Assembly (NCBI RefSeq): GCF_001421245.1
Contig: NZ_LMKE01000002.1
Span: 1-33,569, forward strand
DNA: 33,569 nt
Reading direction: 5' to 3'
Source of the DNA: Sphingomonas sp. Leaf10
GTDB lineage: Bacteria; Pseudomonadota; Alphaproteobacteria; Sphingomonadales; Sphingomonadaceae
Positions 25,039 through 33,496 of this stretch are shown piece after piece (within the stretch, counting starts at the first letter, position 1; the number at the start of each line of letters is the position of its first letter). Below the pieces are notes generated by a model that searched no databases, was not told the origin of the DNA, and saw nothing but the letters and a program-made list of their open reading frames with translations. Both the position numbers and the translations under genes were made by a program.

Positions 25039-25050
25039 GACAACGTTGTC
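25039..25050 (+). promoter_or_regulatory. Perfect palindrome with central CG upstream of the GH3 gene
   Basis: GACAACGTTGTC is a perfect 12-bp palindrome with a central CG, the form typical of LacI-family operators. It overlaps a TTGACA hexamer (25037-25042) that could be the -35 box, though no good -10 follows at the right spacing. It lies 67 bp before the GH3 start, in the gap shared with the ROK repressor gene. No LacI-type gene is in the window. Confidence 0.5.
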
Positions 25051-25117
25051 GGAATCGGCGAACGCCGGATCAATGGGGCACGCGTGGTGAAATCGCGGGC
25101 ATAGGGAGAGCGATGCG

Positions 25118-27631
25118 ATGAAACCGGTACCGCAATTTTTGCTGGGTACGATGCTGGCCGGCATGGGACTGGCGCTGCCCGCCGCCGCGCAGACCGTACC
25201 GGCACCCGCTCCGGCCGCCACCGTCCACCCCGACATTTGGCCGCGCGCCAACTGGCCATACAAGGCCGATCCGGCGGTCGAGAAGCGCATCGCCGACCTG
25301 CTGAAGAAGATGACCGTCGAGGAAAAGGCCGGGCAGGTCGTACAGGGCGATATCGCCAGCCTGACGCCCGAGGATGTGAAGCGTTACCATCTGGGATCGG
25401 TGCTGAACGGCGGCAATTCCGCGCCGAACAACGACGAATTCGCCCCCGCCTCCGAATGGCTCAAGCTCGCCGATCGTTTCTACGCGGCATCGGTCGACAA
25501 GAGCGACGGCGGCGTCGGCATTCCCGTCATCTGGGGCACCGATGCGGTGCACGGCCATAGCAACATCGTCGGTGCGACGCTGTTCCCGCACAATGTCGGT
25601 CTGGGTGCGATGCACGACCCGGCGCTGATGCGAAAGATCGCGCAGGCGACGGCCGCCGAAATCCGCGCGACCGGCATCGAATGGACCTTCGCCCCGACGA
25701 TCACCGTGCCGCAGGACCTGCGCTGGGGCCGCGCCTATGAAGGCTATTCGTCCGACCCGAAGCTGGTCGCCAGCTACGTCACCCAGTTCATCGAAGGGCT
25801 GCAGGGTGCGCCGGGCACGACCAACCAGTTGAAGGGGCCGTACGTCCTCGCCTCGACCAAGCATTTTCTCGCCGACGGCGGCACGTTCGGCGGGCAGGAT
25901 CAGGGCGACGCGAAAATCCCCGAAACGACGCTGCGCGACATCCACGGCACGCCCTATGTCTCGGCGATCAATGCCGGGGTGCAGACGGTCATGGCCAGCT
26001 TTTCGAGCTGGAACGGCGAAAAGGTGACCGGGCACAAGGGCCTGCTGACCGATGTGCTCAAGAAGCGCATGGGCTTTGGCGGGTTCATCGTCAGCGACTG
26101 GAACGCGCACGGCCAGGTCGCGGGCTGCACCAACGCGTCGTGCCCGCGCGCGATCAACGCCGGGCTGGACATGTATATGGCCCCCGACAGCTGGAAGCCG
26201 ATCTGGGAAAACCTCGTCCGCCAGGTCAAGTCGGGCGAAGTGCCGATGACCCGCCTCGACGACGCGGTCTCCAACATCCTGCGCGTAAAGCTGCGTGCCG
26301 GCCTGTTCGAGGCGGGCAAGCCGTCGTCGCGTCCGCTGTCGGGCAAGTTCGACCTGCTCGGCAGCCCCGAACACCGTGCCATCGCGCGCGAAGCGGTGGC
26401 GAAGTCGCTGGTGCTGCTCAAGAACAACGGTTCGGTTTTGCCGATCAGGGCCGGCGCGCGGGTGCTGGTCGCCGGCGACGGTGCGAACGACGTCGCGCGC
26501 CAGTCGGGTGGCTGGACGCTGACGTGGCAGGGGACGGGCATCGACCCGAAATATTTCCCCGGCGCGACCTCGATCTGGCAGGGGATCGATGCGGCGGCAA
26601 AGGCGGCGGGCGGATCGGCGACGCTGTCGGCCAATGGCAGCTTCACCGGGGCTAAGCCCGATGCGGCGATCGTCGTGTTCGGCGAAACGCCCTATGCCGA
26701 GTTCCAGGGCGACATCAAAACGCTCCAGCTTCGCCCCGAACTGCGTGGCCCCATCGAGACGATGAAGAAGCTGAAGGCGCAGGGGATTCCGGTCGTCGCG
26801 CTGATGCTGACCGGACGGCCCTTGTTCGTGAACGCCGCGATCAACGCCGCCGATGCGTTCGTCGTCGGCTGGCTGCCGGGATCGGAGGGCGCGGGCGTCG
26901 CCGACGTGCTGCTGGCGGGACAGGGCGGCAAGGCGAAGCGCGACTTCACCGGCACGCTGTCCTTCCCCTGGCCGGCGACGGCGGACGCGACCGGGCCGAC
27001 GCAATTCCCGATCGGCTATGGCCTGACCGCCGCCAGCAAGACGGCAGTGCCGGCGCTGTCCGAAGACGCGAAGGTGGCCGAGGCCGATGCCGGCGACGTG
27101 TTCATGGACAAGGGCCTACCCGCGACCGCATGGTCGCTGGAGGTCGGTGGTGCGGGCACCGGCGGCAACACTCGTATCACTACCGTGCCGGCGCAATCGG
27201 GGGCGGGCCGGGTGAAGGTCACCGCGACCGACCACGGCGTACAGGAAGGGGCGCGCCGCTTCGAGATCGACGGCAGCGGCCCGGCGCAGATCGTGCTGAG
27301 CACCCAGTCGCCGGTCGACCTGACCCGCCAGACCAATGGCGACGTGATGCTGGTATCGACGATGCGCGTCGACACCGCCCCGACCCAGCCGGTCACCCTG
27401 TCGCTACGCAGCGGTCCGGGTGGTGGACAGGTGGCGCTCGGCCGGCTGGAGCGCTTGCCGGTCGGTCAGTGGAAGACGCTGGGCGTCCCGCTCAAATGCT
27501 TCGGCGGCAATGTGAACATGGCGAAGGTCGACACCCCCTTCGCCCTGTCGACCGACGGCAAGCTGACGGTCGGCGTCGCACGCGTCGCGCTGGGTACGAC
27601 GGCGGATGTAACGGTGGCCTGCCCCCGCTAA
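25118..27631 (+). CDS. Secreted GH3 beta-glucosidase / exo-glucanase (ExoP-like)
   Basis: A periplasmic glycoside hydrolase family 3 enzyme of 837 residues that releases glucose from beta-1,3/1,4-glucans or oligosaccharides. The signal peptide is at 1-25 (cleavage after AAAQ). The TIM-barrel domain (about 45-395) has WGTDAVHGHSN, KHFLADGG and the nucleophile Asp327 in GFIVSDWNA. The second domain (about 415-650) carries the probable acid/base Glu523 in VFGETPYAEFQGD and AREAVAKSLVLLKNNGSVLP. A C-terminal beta-sandwich (about 660-837), as in the ExoP exo-glucanase, may bind carbohydrate or aid stability. The ATG at 25118 follows GGGAG. It is divergent from the ROK repressor. Confidence 0.93.
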   Translation: MKPVPQFLLGTMLAGMGLALPAAAQTVPAPAPAATVHPDIWPRANWPYKADPAVEKRIADLLKKMTVEEKAGQVVQGDIASLTPEDVKRYHLGSVLNGGNSAPNNDEFAPASEWLKLADRFYAASVDKSDGGVGIPVIWGTDAVHGHSNIVGATLFPHNVGLGAMHDPALMRKIAQATAAEIRATGIEWTFAPTITVPQDLRWGRAYEGYSSDPKLVASYVTQFIEGLQGAPGTTNQLKGPYVLASTKHFLADGGTFGGQDQGDAKIPETTLRDIHGTPYVSAINAGVQTVMASFSSWNGEKVTGHKGLLTDVLKKRMGFGGFIVSDWNAHGQVAGCTNASCPRAINAGLDMYMAPDSWKPIWENLVRQVKSGEVPMTRLDDAVSNILRVKLRAGLFEAGKPSSRPLSGKFDLLGSPEHRAIAREAVAKSLVLLKNNGSVLPIRAGARVLVAGDGANDVARQSGGWTLTWQGTGIDPKYFPGATSIWQGIDAAAKAAGGSATLSANGSFTGAKPDAAIVVFGETPYAEFQGDIKTLQLRPELRGPIETMKKLKAQGIPVVALMLTGRPLFVNAAINAADAFVVGWLPGSEGAGVADVLLAGQGGKAKRDFTGTLSFPWPATADATGPTQFPIGYGLTAASKTAVPALSEDAKVAEADAGDVFMDKGLPATAWSLEVGGAGTGGNTRITTVPAQSGAGRVKVTATDHGVQEGARRFEIDGSGPAQIVLSTQSPVDLTRQTNGDVMLVSTMRVDTAPTQPVTLSLRSGPGGGQVALGRLERLPVGQWKTLGVPLKCFGGNVNMAKVDTPFALSTDGKLTVGVARVALGTTADVTVACPR

Positions 27632-27633
27632 GT

Positions 27634-27763
27634 CCTCCCCGCTCCGCGGGGAGGGGGACCATCCGCAGGATGGTGGAGGGGCAATGCCACAAGCGTACCG
27701 TTTGCGGCTGTGCCCCTCCACCACCGCTTCGCGGCGATCCCCCTCCCCATGATATGGGGAGGA
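27634..27763. repeat. Gene-free inverted pair of repeat family A
   Basis: The left arm (27634-27682) holds the hairpins CCTCCCCG-CTC-CGCGGGGAGG-like and ACCATCC-GCA-GGATGGT, then GGAGGGGC. The right arm (27712-27763) is its inverted copy, starting GCCCCTCCACC and ending in CCTCCCCATGATATGGGGAGG. A 29-nt spacer separates the arms. The same arms flank the DUF559 gene at 5108-5160 and 5508-5553. Located between the GH3 and carboxylesterase genes, it separates the two transcripts. Confidence 0.85.
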
Positions 27764-27821
27764 TTTACAGGACCTCGCTGCACCCCTTACGACACCAACC
27801 GCAACACACAGGGGCATGGCG

Positions 27822-29321
27822 ATGAAGGCAATCTGGGCACCTCTACTCCTCGCCACGGCAACCCCCGCCATCGCACAGGATGCCACGCCCCCGGCCGCCC
27901 CCATCCCCCCACGCGTCTCGGTCTCGGGCGGCATCGTCGAGGGCAAGGCCGAACCCGATCGCATCCTGTTCCGCGGCATCCCCTTCGCCGCGCCGCCACT
28001 GGGCGCCAACCGCTGGCGCGAACCGCAGCCGGTGGTCGAATGGCTCGGCATCCGCACTACCACCGCACAGGCGCCCGCCTGTCTCCAGAACGACTATGGC
28101 TGGAACCGCGCCGACCATGTCTATGCCGCCGAGGATTGCCTGACGCTCGACATCGGCACTCCGGCGCTGACCGGCAAACGCCCGGTCATCGTGTGGATCC
28201 ACGGTGGCAGCAACCGCGCGGGTTCCGCGGGCGACATGGCGCTGTCGGCGATCGGCAAGCGCGACGTCGTGGTCGTCGCCGTCCAGTACCGCCTCGGCAT
28301 CTTCGGCTTCCTCCCCCACCGCGCGCTGGCGGCGGAGGCGGGCGGGACCGGCGGCAATTACGGGCTGATGGACCAGATCGCGGCGCTGCGCTGGGTCCGC
28401 GACAATATCGCCAAGTTCGGCGGCGATCCAGACAATGTCACCATCGCCGGCGAAAGCGCCGGGTCGCAGGACGTCTCGCTGCTCCTCGCCTCGCCGCTCG
28501 CACGCGGGCTGTTCGCGAAGGCGGTGATGGAATCGGGCACGCCGGGCTTCGGCCTGCCATGGCGTCCGCTCAAGGAAGCGTTCCGCATCGGCGATCAACT
28601 CGACGTGCTGCTCGCCACCCGGGGCACGGCGGCACTGCGCAGCGCGTCGCCCGCCGCGCTGCTCGCCGCCGACCTTAAGCTGCACGATGCCAAGCTGACT
28701 GCCGACGATTATCTGTATCTGCGCACGACGATCGACGGCGCGGTCCTGCCCGACACGCCCGACCGGCTGTTCGTAACCGCGCCCAAGCGTCCGGTGATCC
28801 TCGGCAGCAACATGCTCGAACTCGACCTGCCCGGCGGTCGTCCGGCGCGCGACGGCTTTGTCGACCTGTCGTTCGGCAGCAATGCGGAGGGGGCACGCAC
28901 CTTCTACCGCCTCGACGACGCCGATCCCGTCGCCCATCCGCGCTTGGGCACCCGCGATCAGCAGATCGCGACCGACGCCACCTTCCGCTGCCCGGCGGGC
29001 ACGCTCGCCAACCTTCTCGCCGCCCGCAACTGGCCGGTGTGGCGCTACGAATTCGACATGGCGGGCGACGGCGGTCCCGGCCGCACCGCGCATGCCGCCG
29101 AGATCGGCTATATCTTTGCCGATCGCCGCGTCGGCCCGGTATCGATGCAGGATTACTGGCTCGCCTTCGCCGCCACCGGCGACCCGAATGGCGAAGGTCG
29201 CCCGGCTTGGCCACGCACGGCCAAGGGCAAGCCCGCCAACCTCCTGTTCGACGCGCGTGGTGCCACGCCGCGCGATGGCGACATCCGCCCCGAAATCTGT
29301 CGTTTGTCAGGATCGCTATGA
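27822..29321 (+). CDS. Exported type-B carboxylesterase
   Basis: A periplasmic serine esterase of the carboxylesterase/para-nitrobenzyl-esterase family, with 499 residues. The signal peptide is at 1-18 (cleavage after AIAQ), and the family opening is GGIVEGKAE...FRGIPFAAPPLGANRW. The oxyanion-hole stretch is VIVWIHGGSN and the nucleophile is Ser212 in GESAGSQD. Glu333 in GSNMLEL and His424 in TAHAAEIGYIF complete the triad. It cleaves carboxylic esters; the natural substrate is unknown, but neighbours suggest esters on plant or microbial glycans. The ATG at 27822 is better spaced from GGGG than the one at 27816. Its stop overlaps the next gene's start (ATGA). Confidence 0.92.
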   Translation: MKAIWAPLLLATATPAIAQDATPPAAPIPPRVSVSGGIVEGKAEPDRILFRGIPFAAPPLGANRWREPQPVVEWLGIRTTTAQAPACLQNDYGWNRADHVYAAEDCLTLDIGTPALTGKRPVIVWIHGGSNRAGSAGDMALSAIGKRDVVVVAVQYRLGIFGFLPHRALAAEAGGTGGNYGLMDQIAALRWVRDNIAKFGGDPDNVTIAGESAGSQDVSLLLASPLARGLFAKAVMESGTPGFGLPWRPLKEAFRIGDQLDVLLATRGTAALRSASPAALLAADLKLHDAKLTADDYLYLRTTIDGAVLPDTPDRLFVTAPKRPVILGSNMLELDLPGGRPARDGFVDLSFGSNAEGARTFYRLDDADPVAHPRLGTRDQQIATDATFRCPAGTLANLLAARNWPVWRYEFDMAGDGGPGRTAHAAEIGYIFADRRVGPVSMQDYWLAFAATGDPNGEGRPAWPRTAKGKPANLLFDARGATPRDGDIRPEICRLSGSL

Positions 29322-30049
29322 CCCCCGATCGCCGTCATTTCCTCGGCCTCGCCGCCGGTGCCGCGCTGCTTCCCATCGCCGCCCGTGCGCAGGAGGAAAG
29401 CTATGAGGTCAAACGCCAGCGCCAGCTCGCCACCGACTGGCCGTGGCTTGGCCGCTATGCCGCCGACAATGCCGCGCTCGCCGCATCGGGCACGCCGACC
29501 GATATCGTCTTCATGGGCGATTCGATCACCGAAGGCTGGGTCGGCAAGCGCCCTGACTATTTCCGCGCCGGCCGGGTCGGGCGCGGCATCAGCGGACAGA
29601 CGACGCCGCAAATGGTGCTGCGGATGATGGCCGACGTCATCGCCCTTCGCCCGAAATTCGTCCACATCATGGCCGGCACCAACGACATTGCCGGCAATAC
29701 CGGTCCGATGACGCCGCAGCAGACGCACGACAATCTGGCGATGATGGTCATGCTGGCGCGGCAAGCGAAGATCGGCGTGCTGCTGGCCAGCGTACCGCCG
29801 GCAGATGGCTTCCCGTGGCGTCCCGGCCTCGCCACCGTCGCGCCGATCCACGCGCTCAACGCCTGGGCGAAAGCTCATGCGGCGCAGACCGGCGCGACCT
29901 TTGTCGACTATACGCCGGCACTGGCGACGCCCGGCGGCGCGATGAAGCCCGGTTTCGCCGACGACGGCGTCCATCCGACCGCCGCCGGCTATGCCGCGAT
30001 GGAGGCGGTGCTGACCCCGATCCTGCGCGCGAAACGCCTGCCCGCCTGA
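29318..30049 (+). CDS. Tat-exported SGNH/GDSL hydrolase
   Basis: A periplasmic esterase of 243 residues. A twin-arginine signal (DRRHFLGLAAGAALLPIAARA, about 4-24) precedes the SGNH fold. Block I is MGDSITEGW with Ser69, block II has Gly in GRGISGQ, block III is GTNDIAGN with Asn122, and block V is DDGVHPTAAGY with Asp216 and His219. The family includes acetylhydrolases and carbohydrate esterases that remove acetyl groups. The ATG overlaps the carboxylesterase stop (ATGA), so translation is coupled and the two esterases are probably made together. The different export route implies that this one folds before crossing the membrane. Confidence 0.92.
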   Translation: MTPDRRHFLGLAAGAALLPIAARAQEESYEVKRQRQLATDWPWLGRYAADNAALAASGTPTDIVFMGDSITEGWVGKRPDYFRAGRVGRGISGQTTPQMVLRMMADVIALRPKFVHIMAGTNDIAGNTGPMTPQQTHDNLAMMVMLARQAKIGVLLASVPPADGFPWRPGLATVAPIHALNAWAKAHAAQTGATFVDYTPALATPGGAMKPGFADDGVHPTAAGYAAMEAVLTPILRAKRLPA

Positions 30050-30174
30050 CAAGCTGAACGAACCCGCCGCCGCCGCGACAATCCGACACAATTTTCGGGG
30101 GTTGGCGACAAACGCCTGCGACATGGCCGGCCCATTTTCTGTTCAGCCCAAGGGGTTCGAACAGGAGAAGACCC

Positions 30175-30507
30175 ATGAAGAAGTTCACACTGGTGCTCGC
30201 CGGCCTCGGCGTCGCCATGACCGCTTTGCCCGCCGCCGCCCAGCCGTGGCAGTCGGTCAACCAGCGTCAGGCACAGATCGAGCGTCGCATCGATCAGGGT
30301 ATCCGCAGCGGTTCGCTCAGCCGGCGCGAAGCCGCGAACCTGCGCGGTGAATTCCGCCAGATCGCGCAGCTCGAACAACGCTATCGCCGCTCGAACGGCC
30401 TGTCGATGCAGGAACGCCGCGACCTCGACCGCCGCTTCGACGCACTGGCGTACAAGGTGCGGGTCGACAAGCATGACCGCAACGGTCGCTCCGGCCATCG
30501 GCGCTGA
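30175..30507 (+). CDS. Small secreted basic protein of unknown function
   Basis: A 110-residue exported protein. The signal peptide is at 1-23 (cleavage after AAAQ). The mature part is arginine-rich, strongly basic and predicted to be mostly helical with repeated RRE/ERR patterns: QAQIERRIDQGIRSG, LSRREAANLRGEFRQI and SMQERRDLDRRFDAL. No enzyme motif is present. Similar small arginine-rich periplasmic proteins are common in sphingomonads, but their role is unknown to me. AGGAG lies upstream of the ATG. The 125-bp gap before it holds no other gene. Confidence 0.75.
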   Translation: MKKFTLVLAGLGVAMTALPAAAQPWQSVNQRQAQIERRIDQGIRSGSLSRREAANLRGEFRQIAQLEQRYRRSNGLSMQERRDLDRRFDALAYKVRVDKHDRNGRSGHRR

Positions 30508-30510
30508 CAA

Positions 30511-30660
30511 CTCCCCTCCCTGACAAGAGTTTCGGGTCGGTCATGCCCCGGCATGACCTAAACCGTGCAGGGCACTGTTTACCCGAAACTGGGCTGGGGG
30601 TGGGTAGGCCGGTTGTAGCGCGCTTACCCGCCTAGCAGGCCGACCCTTCCCTTCCAGGAA
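30511..30660. repeat. Palindromic repeat family B, interrupted copy
   Basis: It starts CTCCCCTCCCTGACAAG (30511-30527) as in the other B copies. It is then interrupted by a 63-bp element (30528-30590) and resumes as GGGCTGGGGGTGGGTAGGCC (30591-30610). A degenerate opposite arm ends in CCTTCCAGGAAGGGGAGAAA near 30660. It lies between convergent genes. Confidence 0.7.
30528..30590. mobile_element. 63-bp structured insertion with 10-bp terminal inverted repeats
   Basis: The ends AGTTTCGGGT (30528-30537) and ACCCGAAACT (30581-30590) are perfect inverted repeats. Inside lie a perfect hairpin GGTCATGCC-CC-GGCATGACC (30539-30558) and a 9-bp, one-mismatch hairpin AAACCGTGC-AGG-GCACTGTTT (30560-30580). 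The whole can fold into a three-way cloverleaf. It interrupts a family B repeat, so it looks like a later insertion. It has no coding capacity and no clear target duplication. Confidence 0.55.
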
Positions 30661-30671
30661 GGGGAGAAACG

Positions 30672-31559
30672 TCATCCCCCCGCGACGAACGCTCCGATCA
30701 ACCCCGCATCCTCGCCCAGCCGCCCCGGCACGACGACGGGCGTCGTTGCCGGGGTCAGCAAATTCGCCCGCACCCGAACGTCCAGCGCCGCGATCAGCGC
30801 GGTCGCATTCGCCAGCCCGCCCCCGACCGGCACGATCGTCGCCGACACGGCATGCAACACCATCGCCAGCGGCCCACCGACCAGATCGCACCAATAGTCG
30901 ACCGTCACTACCGAACGCGCATCACCGGCTTCCGCCCCGCTAGTGATCGCGAGACTGTCCACATCGACCCCGTGCAGAAACCGGTGCAGCCGCTCCAGCC
31001 CCCGCGCGCTGCCGATCGTATCAAGGCAACCGACAAGTCCGCAGCCACAGGCGAACACCGGATTGGCCCCCGGCGCGATGCGGCTGTCGTGCACCACCTG
31101 CCCATGGCCCCATTCGCCGCCGATCCCGCCGGCACCGCTCACGATCCGCCCGCGTTCGACAAGCCCGCCGCCAACCCCGGTGCCGAGGATGATGCCGAAT
31201 ACCCGGTCATGCCCGATCGCGACCCCGCGCGCCGCCTCCGCCAGCACGAACGCATCGGCATCGTTCACCACCCGCACCGGCACCGCCAGCGTGGCGGCCA
31301 GTTCGTCACCCAGCCGCCGCCCGTCGATGCAGCGGATGTTGGCGCTGGTGACGACACCGGAGACCGGATCGAACAGCCCGGCGGTCGCGATCGACACCCG
31401 CTCGCACGCCACCACCGCCAGCGCATCGGCAAACACCCCGACGAACGCCGCCCAGTCATCGACCGGCGTCGGAACCTTCCGCCGCCAGGCGATAGCCCCC
31501 GCATCGTCGAACGCGGCGATGTCGACGAACGACCCGCCGACATCGGCGCACAGCCGCAT
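30672..31559 (-). CDS. ROK-family sugar kinase (N-acetylglucosamine kinase-like)
   Basis: A cytoplasmic sugar kinase of 295 residues. The phosphate-1 motif is ADVGGSFVDI (5-14), the catalytic Asp100 is in VVNDADAFVLAEA and the ATP motif is ILGTGVGGGLVERG (about 124-137). The sugar and zinc region GGEWGH with CGCGLVGCLD (His152, Cys171, Cys173, Cys178) has Asp where most family members have Glu. These features resemble NagK, but substrate cannot be settled by sequence reading. The ATG is 1 bp after the stop of the M61 peptidase gene, so the two form one operon and the kinase relies on the upstream promoter. Confidence 0.88.
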   Translation of the reverse strand: MRLCADVGGSFVDIAAFDDAGAIAWRRKVPTPVDDWAAFVGVFADALAVVACERVSIATAGLFDPVSGVVTSANIRCIDGRRLGDELAATLAVPVRVVNDADAFVLAEAARGVAIGHDRVFGIILGTGVGGGLVERGRIVSGAGGIGGEWGHGQVVHDSRIAPGANPVFACGCGLVGCLDTIGSARGLERLHRFLHGVDVDSLAITSGAEAGDARSVVTVDYWCDLVGGPLAMVLHAVSATIVPVGGGLANATALIAALDVRVRANLLTPATTPVVVPGRLGEDAGLIGAFVAGG

Positions 31560-31560
31560 C

Positions 31561-33432
31561 CTATGCGCCCAACCACGCCTTGCGGAACGCCCGCTGCTTG
31601 GCGGTCAGCGCCTGCCCGACCGTTTCGCCACGCACCACCTCCAGCGTCGGATCCGCCGCCGGGATCAGCGTCGCGGTGCGATCGGCCCCGAACCGGCGAT
31701 AGCGCAGCTCGACCGGCGTACCGGGCTTCAGCGTCGCAACCGCCGCGTTCCACGCCGCGGCGTTGGCGATCGCCTGCCCACCGACCGCGACGATCACGTC
31801 GCCCCGATCCAGCCCGGCGGCGAACAGCGGCGAATTCTGCGCGGGCGGGAAGGTCAGCGTCACGCCATCGGCTTCCTCGCTAGCCGCCGTCCGCCCGATC
31901 CAGCCGCGCGTCGGCGCGGCAGGCCGCAGCACCAGCCCCGCCTGTGCCAGCAGCGGCGCGAAATCGGGGAGGGCGCTGCCATCGATCGACCGCGCGAAAA
32001 ACGCATCGGCGAACCCCTGGTCGCCCGTCGTCTCGGCCAGCGCCGCGCGCAGATCGGCGGGGGTGTACGCCTTCTCGTTCCGACCATGCCGCGCCCACAA
32101 GGTCCGCATGAAATCGTCGAGGCTCTTGCCCGCGAACCGCTGCCGCAGCTCCAGGTCGAGCGCCAACCCGATGATCGCACCATAGGGGTAGTAGGACACG
32201 AAGATATTGGGATCGACCGGATCGATCGACCGCGCGGCATCGACGAACGGCGCGCGCAAACTCATTTCCTGCGGCGATGCATTGATCCGTGCCGCGATCC
32301 GGGCGGGATTGTTGACGATGCCGCTCAGCATCGGCCCCATCTCGCCCAGATATTCGTCGACGCTGGCAAGGCCCGCGCGCCGGATCGACAGCGGCCCGTA
32401 ATAGCTGGTGAACCCCTCGGCCAGCCATAGCGACGGCGTCGGATTGGCGCGGGTGAAGTCGAACGGCTCCAGTTCGGCCGGGCGGATACGCTCGACATTC
32501 CAGCTATGGAAGAACTCATGCGCCAGCGTGCCTAACTGGTCGTCCTTCGCCTCGGCCAGCGAGCGCGTGTCGGTGATGATCGTCGAGTTGCGATGCTCCA
32601 TCCCGTCGCCCACGATCGACGAGCGATAATCGGCGATGAAGGTATAACGCCCGAAATCATAGGGCGCGGGCGCGCCGAAGATGCGGATCTGTTCGCGCAC
32701 CACCCGCTTCGCCTTCTCGGTAAAGCGATCCATGTCGGCGGCGCTGCCGTCATGATGGAGCGCTAGGCGATAAGTCTGGCCGCCCTCCTGCCATTCGCGG
32801 ACCATATGGTCCGACAGCTCGGTCGGGCTGTCCATAAAATACTGCAAATTCGGTGCCCAATAGGTGCCGGGCGCATCGCTCTCGGCCAACTGCGTCGCGA
32901 CCTTCCATTTGGGGTCGGGGCTTTGAAAGCGCACCCGGATCGGCTGTGCGTCGTAACCGGTCGCCCACATAAAGGTCGCCGGCATGTTCAGATGCGCGTG
33001 GCTGGTGTCGATCTGCGCATAGGTGCCATCGCCATGATCGGCGAACAGCGTGTAGGTGACGACGACCGTGCCGTCATGCCCCGCGACGCTCCAGCCATAG
33101 GGATCGCTGCGCGTCAGCTTGAGCGGCCGTCCGGCGCCATCGGTCGCGCTGACGTCATAGACGTTCTTGGCGAATTCATGGATCGCATAGCGCCCCGGCG
33201 ACGACCGCGACATCTGGACGCGCAACGGTCCGGCGGGCACCCCGGTCCAGGTCGCGGTGATCCGGGCGCGGTGATGTGCGACCTGCGGAAACGAAACGTC
33301 GTAGCGCACCTTCGCCGTCGTGCCCGGATCGCGCTGGCCGGGGGCAGGGGCCGGATGCACCGGCGCGCTCTGCGCCAGCGCGGGAAGCGCGATCGTGGAA
33401 GCGAGCAGGACGGCGAACAGCGAACGGACCAT
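31561..33432 (-). CDS. Exported M61-family metallopeptidase with PDZ domain
   Basis: A periplasmic zinc peptidase of 623 residues, of the glycyl-aminopeptidase family M61. The signal peptide is at 1-21 (cleavage after ALAQ). A beta-rich N-domain (about 40-220) precedes the thermolysin-like catalytic domain. The substrate-binding motif there is GDGMEHRN (275-282), the zinc site is HEFFH (305-309) and the third ligand is Glu339 in WLAEG. A PDZ domain (about 515-600) follows, with FAAGLDRGDVIVAVGGQAI. M61 enzymes release N-terminal Gly or Ala from peptides. It is the first gene of an operon with the ROK kinase. The ATG at 33432 has a GGGGAG-type Shine-Dalgarno sequence. Confidence 0.94.
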   Translation of the reverse strand: MVRSLFAVLLASTIALPALAQSAPVHPAPAPGQRDPGTTAKVRYDVSFPQVAHHRARITATWTGVPAGPLRVQMSRSSPGRYAIHEFAKNVYDVSATDGAGRPLKLTRSDPYGWSVAGHDGTVVVTYTLFADHGDGTYAQIDTSHAHLNMPATFMWATGYDAQPIRVRFQSPDPKWKVATQLAESDAPGTYWAPNLQYFMDSPTELSDHMVREWQEGGQTYRLALHHDGSAADMDRFTEKAKRVVREQIRIFGAPAPYDFGRYTFIADYRSSIVGDGMEHRNSTIITDTRSLAEAKDDQLGTLAHEFFHSWNVERIRPAELEPFDFTRANPTPSLWLAEGFTSYYGPLSIRRAGLASVDEYLGEMGPMLSGIVNNPARIAARINASPQEMSLRAPFVDAARSIDPVDPNIFVSYYPYGAIIGLALDLELRQRFAGKSLDDFMRTLWARHGRNEKAYTPADLRAALAETTGDQGFADAFFARSIDGSALPDFAPLLAQAGLVLRPAAPTRGWIGRTAASEEADGVTLTFPPAQNSPLFAAGLDRGDVIVAVGGQAIANAAAWNAAVATLKPGTPVELRYRRFGADRTATLIPAADPTLEVVRGETVGQALTAKQRAFRKAWLGA

Positions 33433-33496
33433 GGAGGCTCCCCGGAGAAGATTGTGCGCCTTCTAAGCCGGGAGGAGCAAACGGGTCCACGCCTTC

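Noticed and set aside
25070..27004. Long minus-strand open frame opposite the GH3 gene (644 codons)
   Set aside because: The GH3 gene has a signal peptide and catalytic motifs; the opposite frame has shadow composition only.
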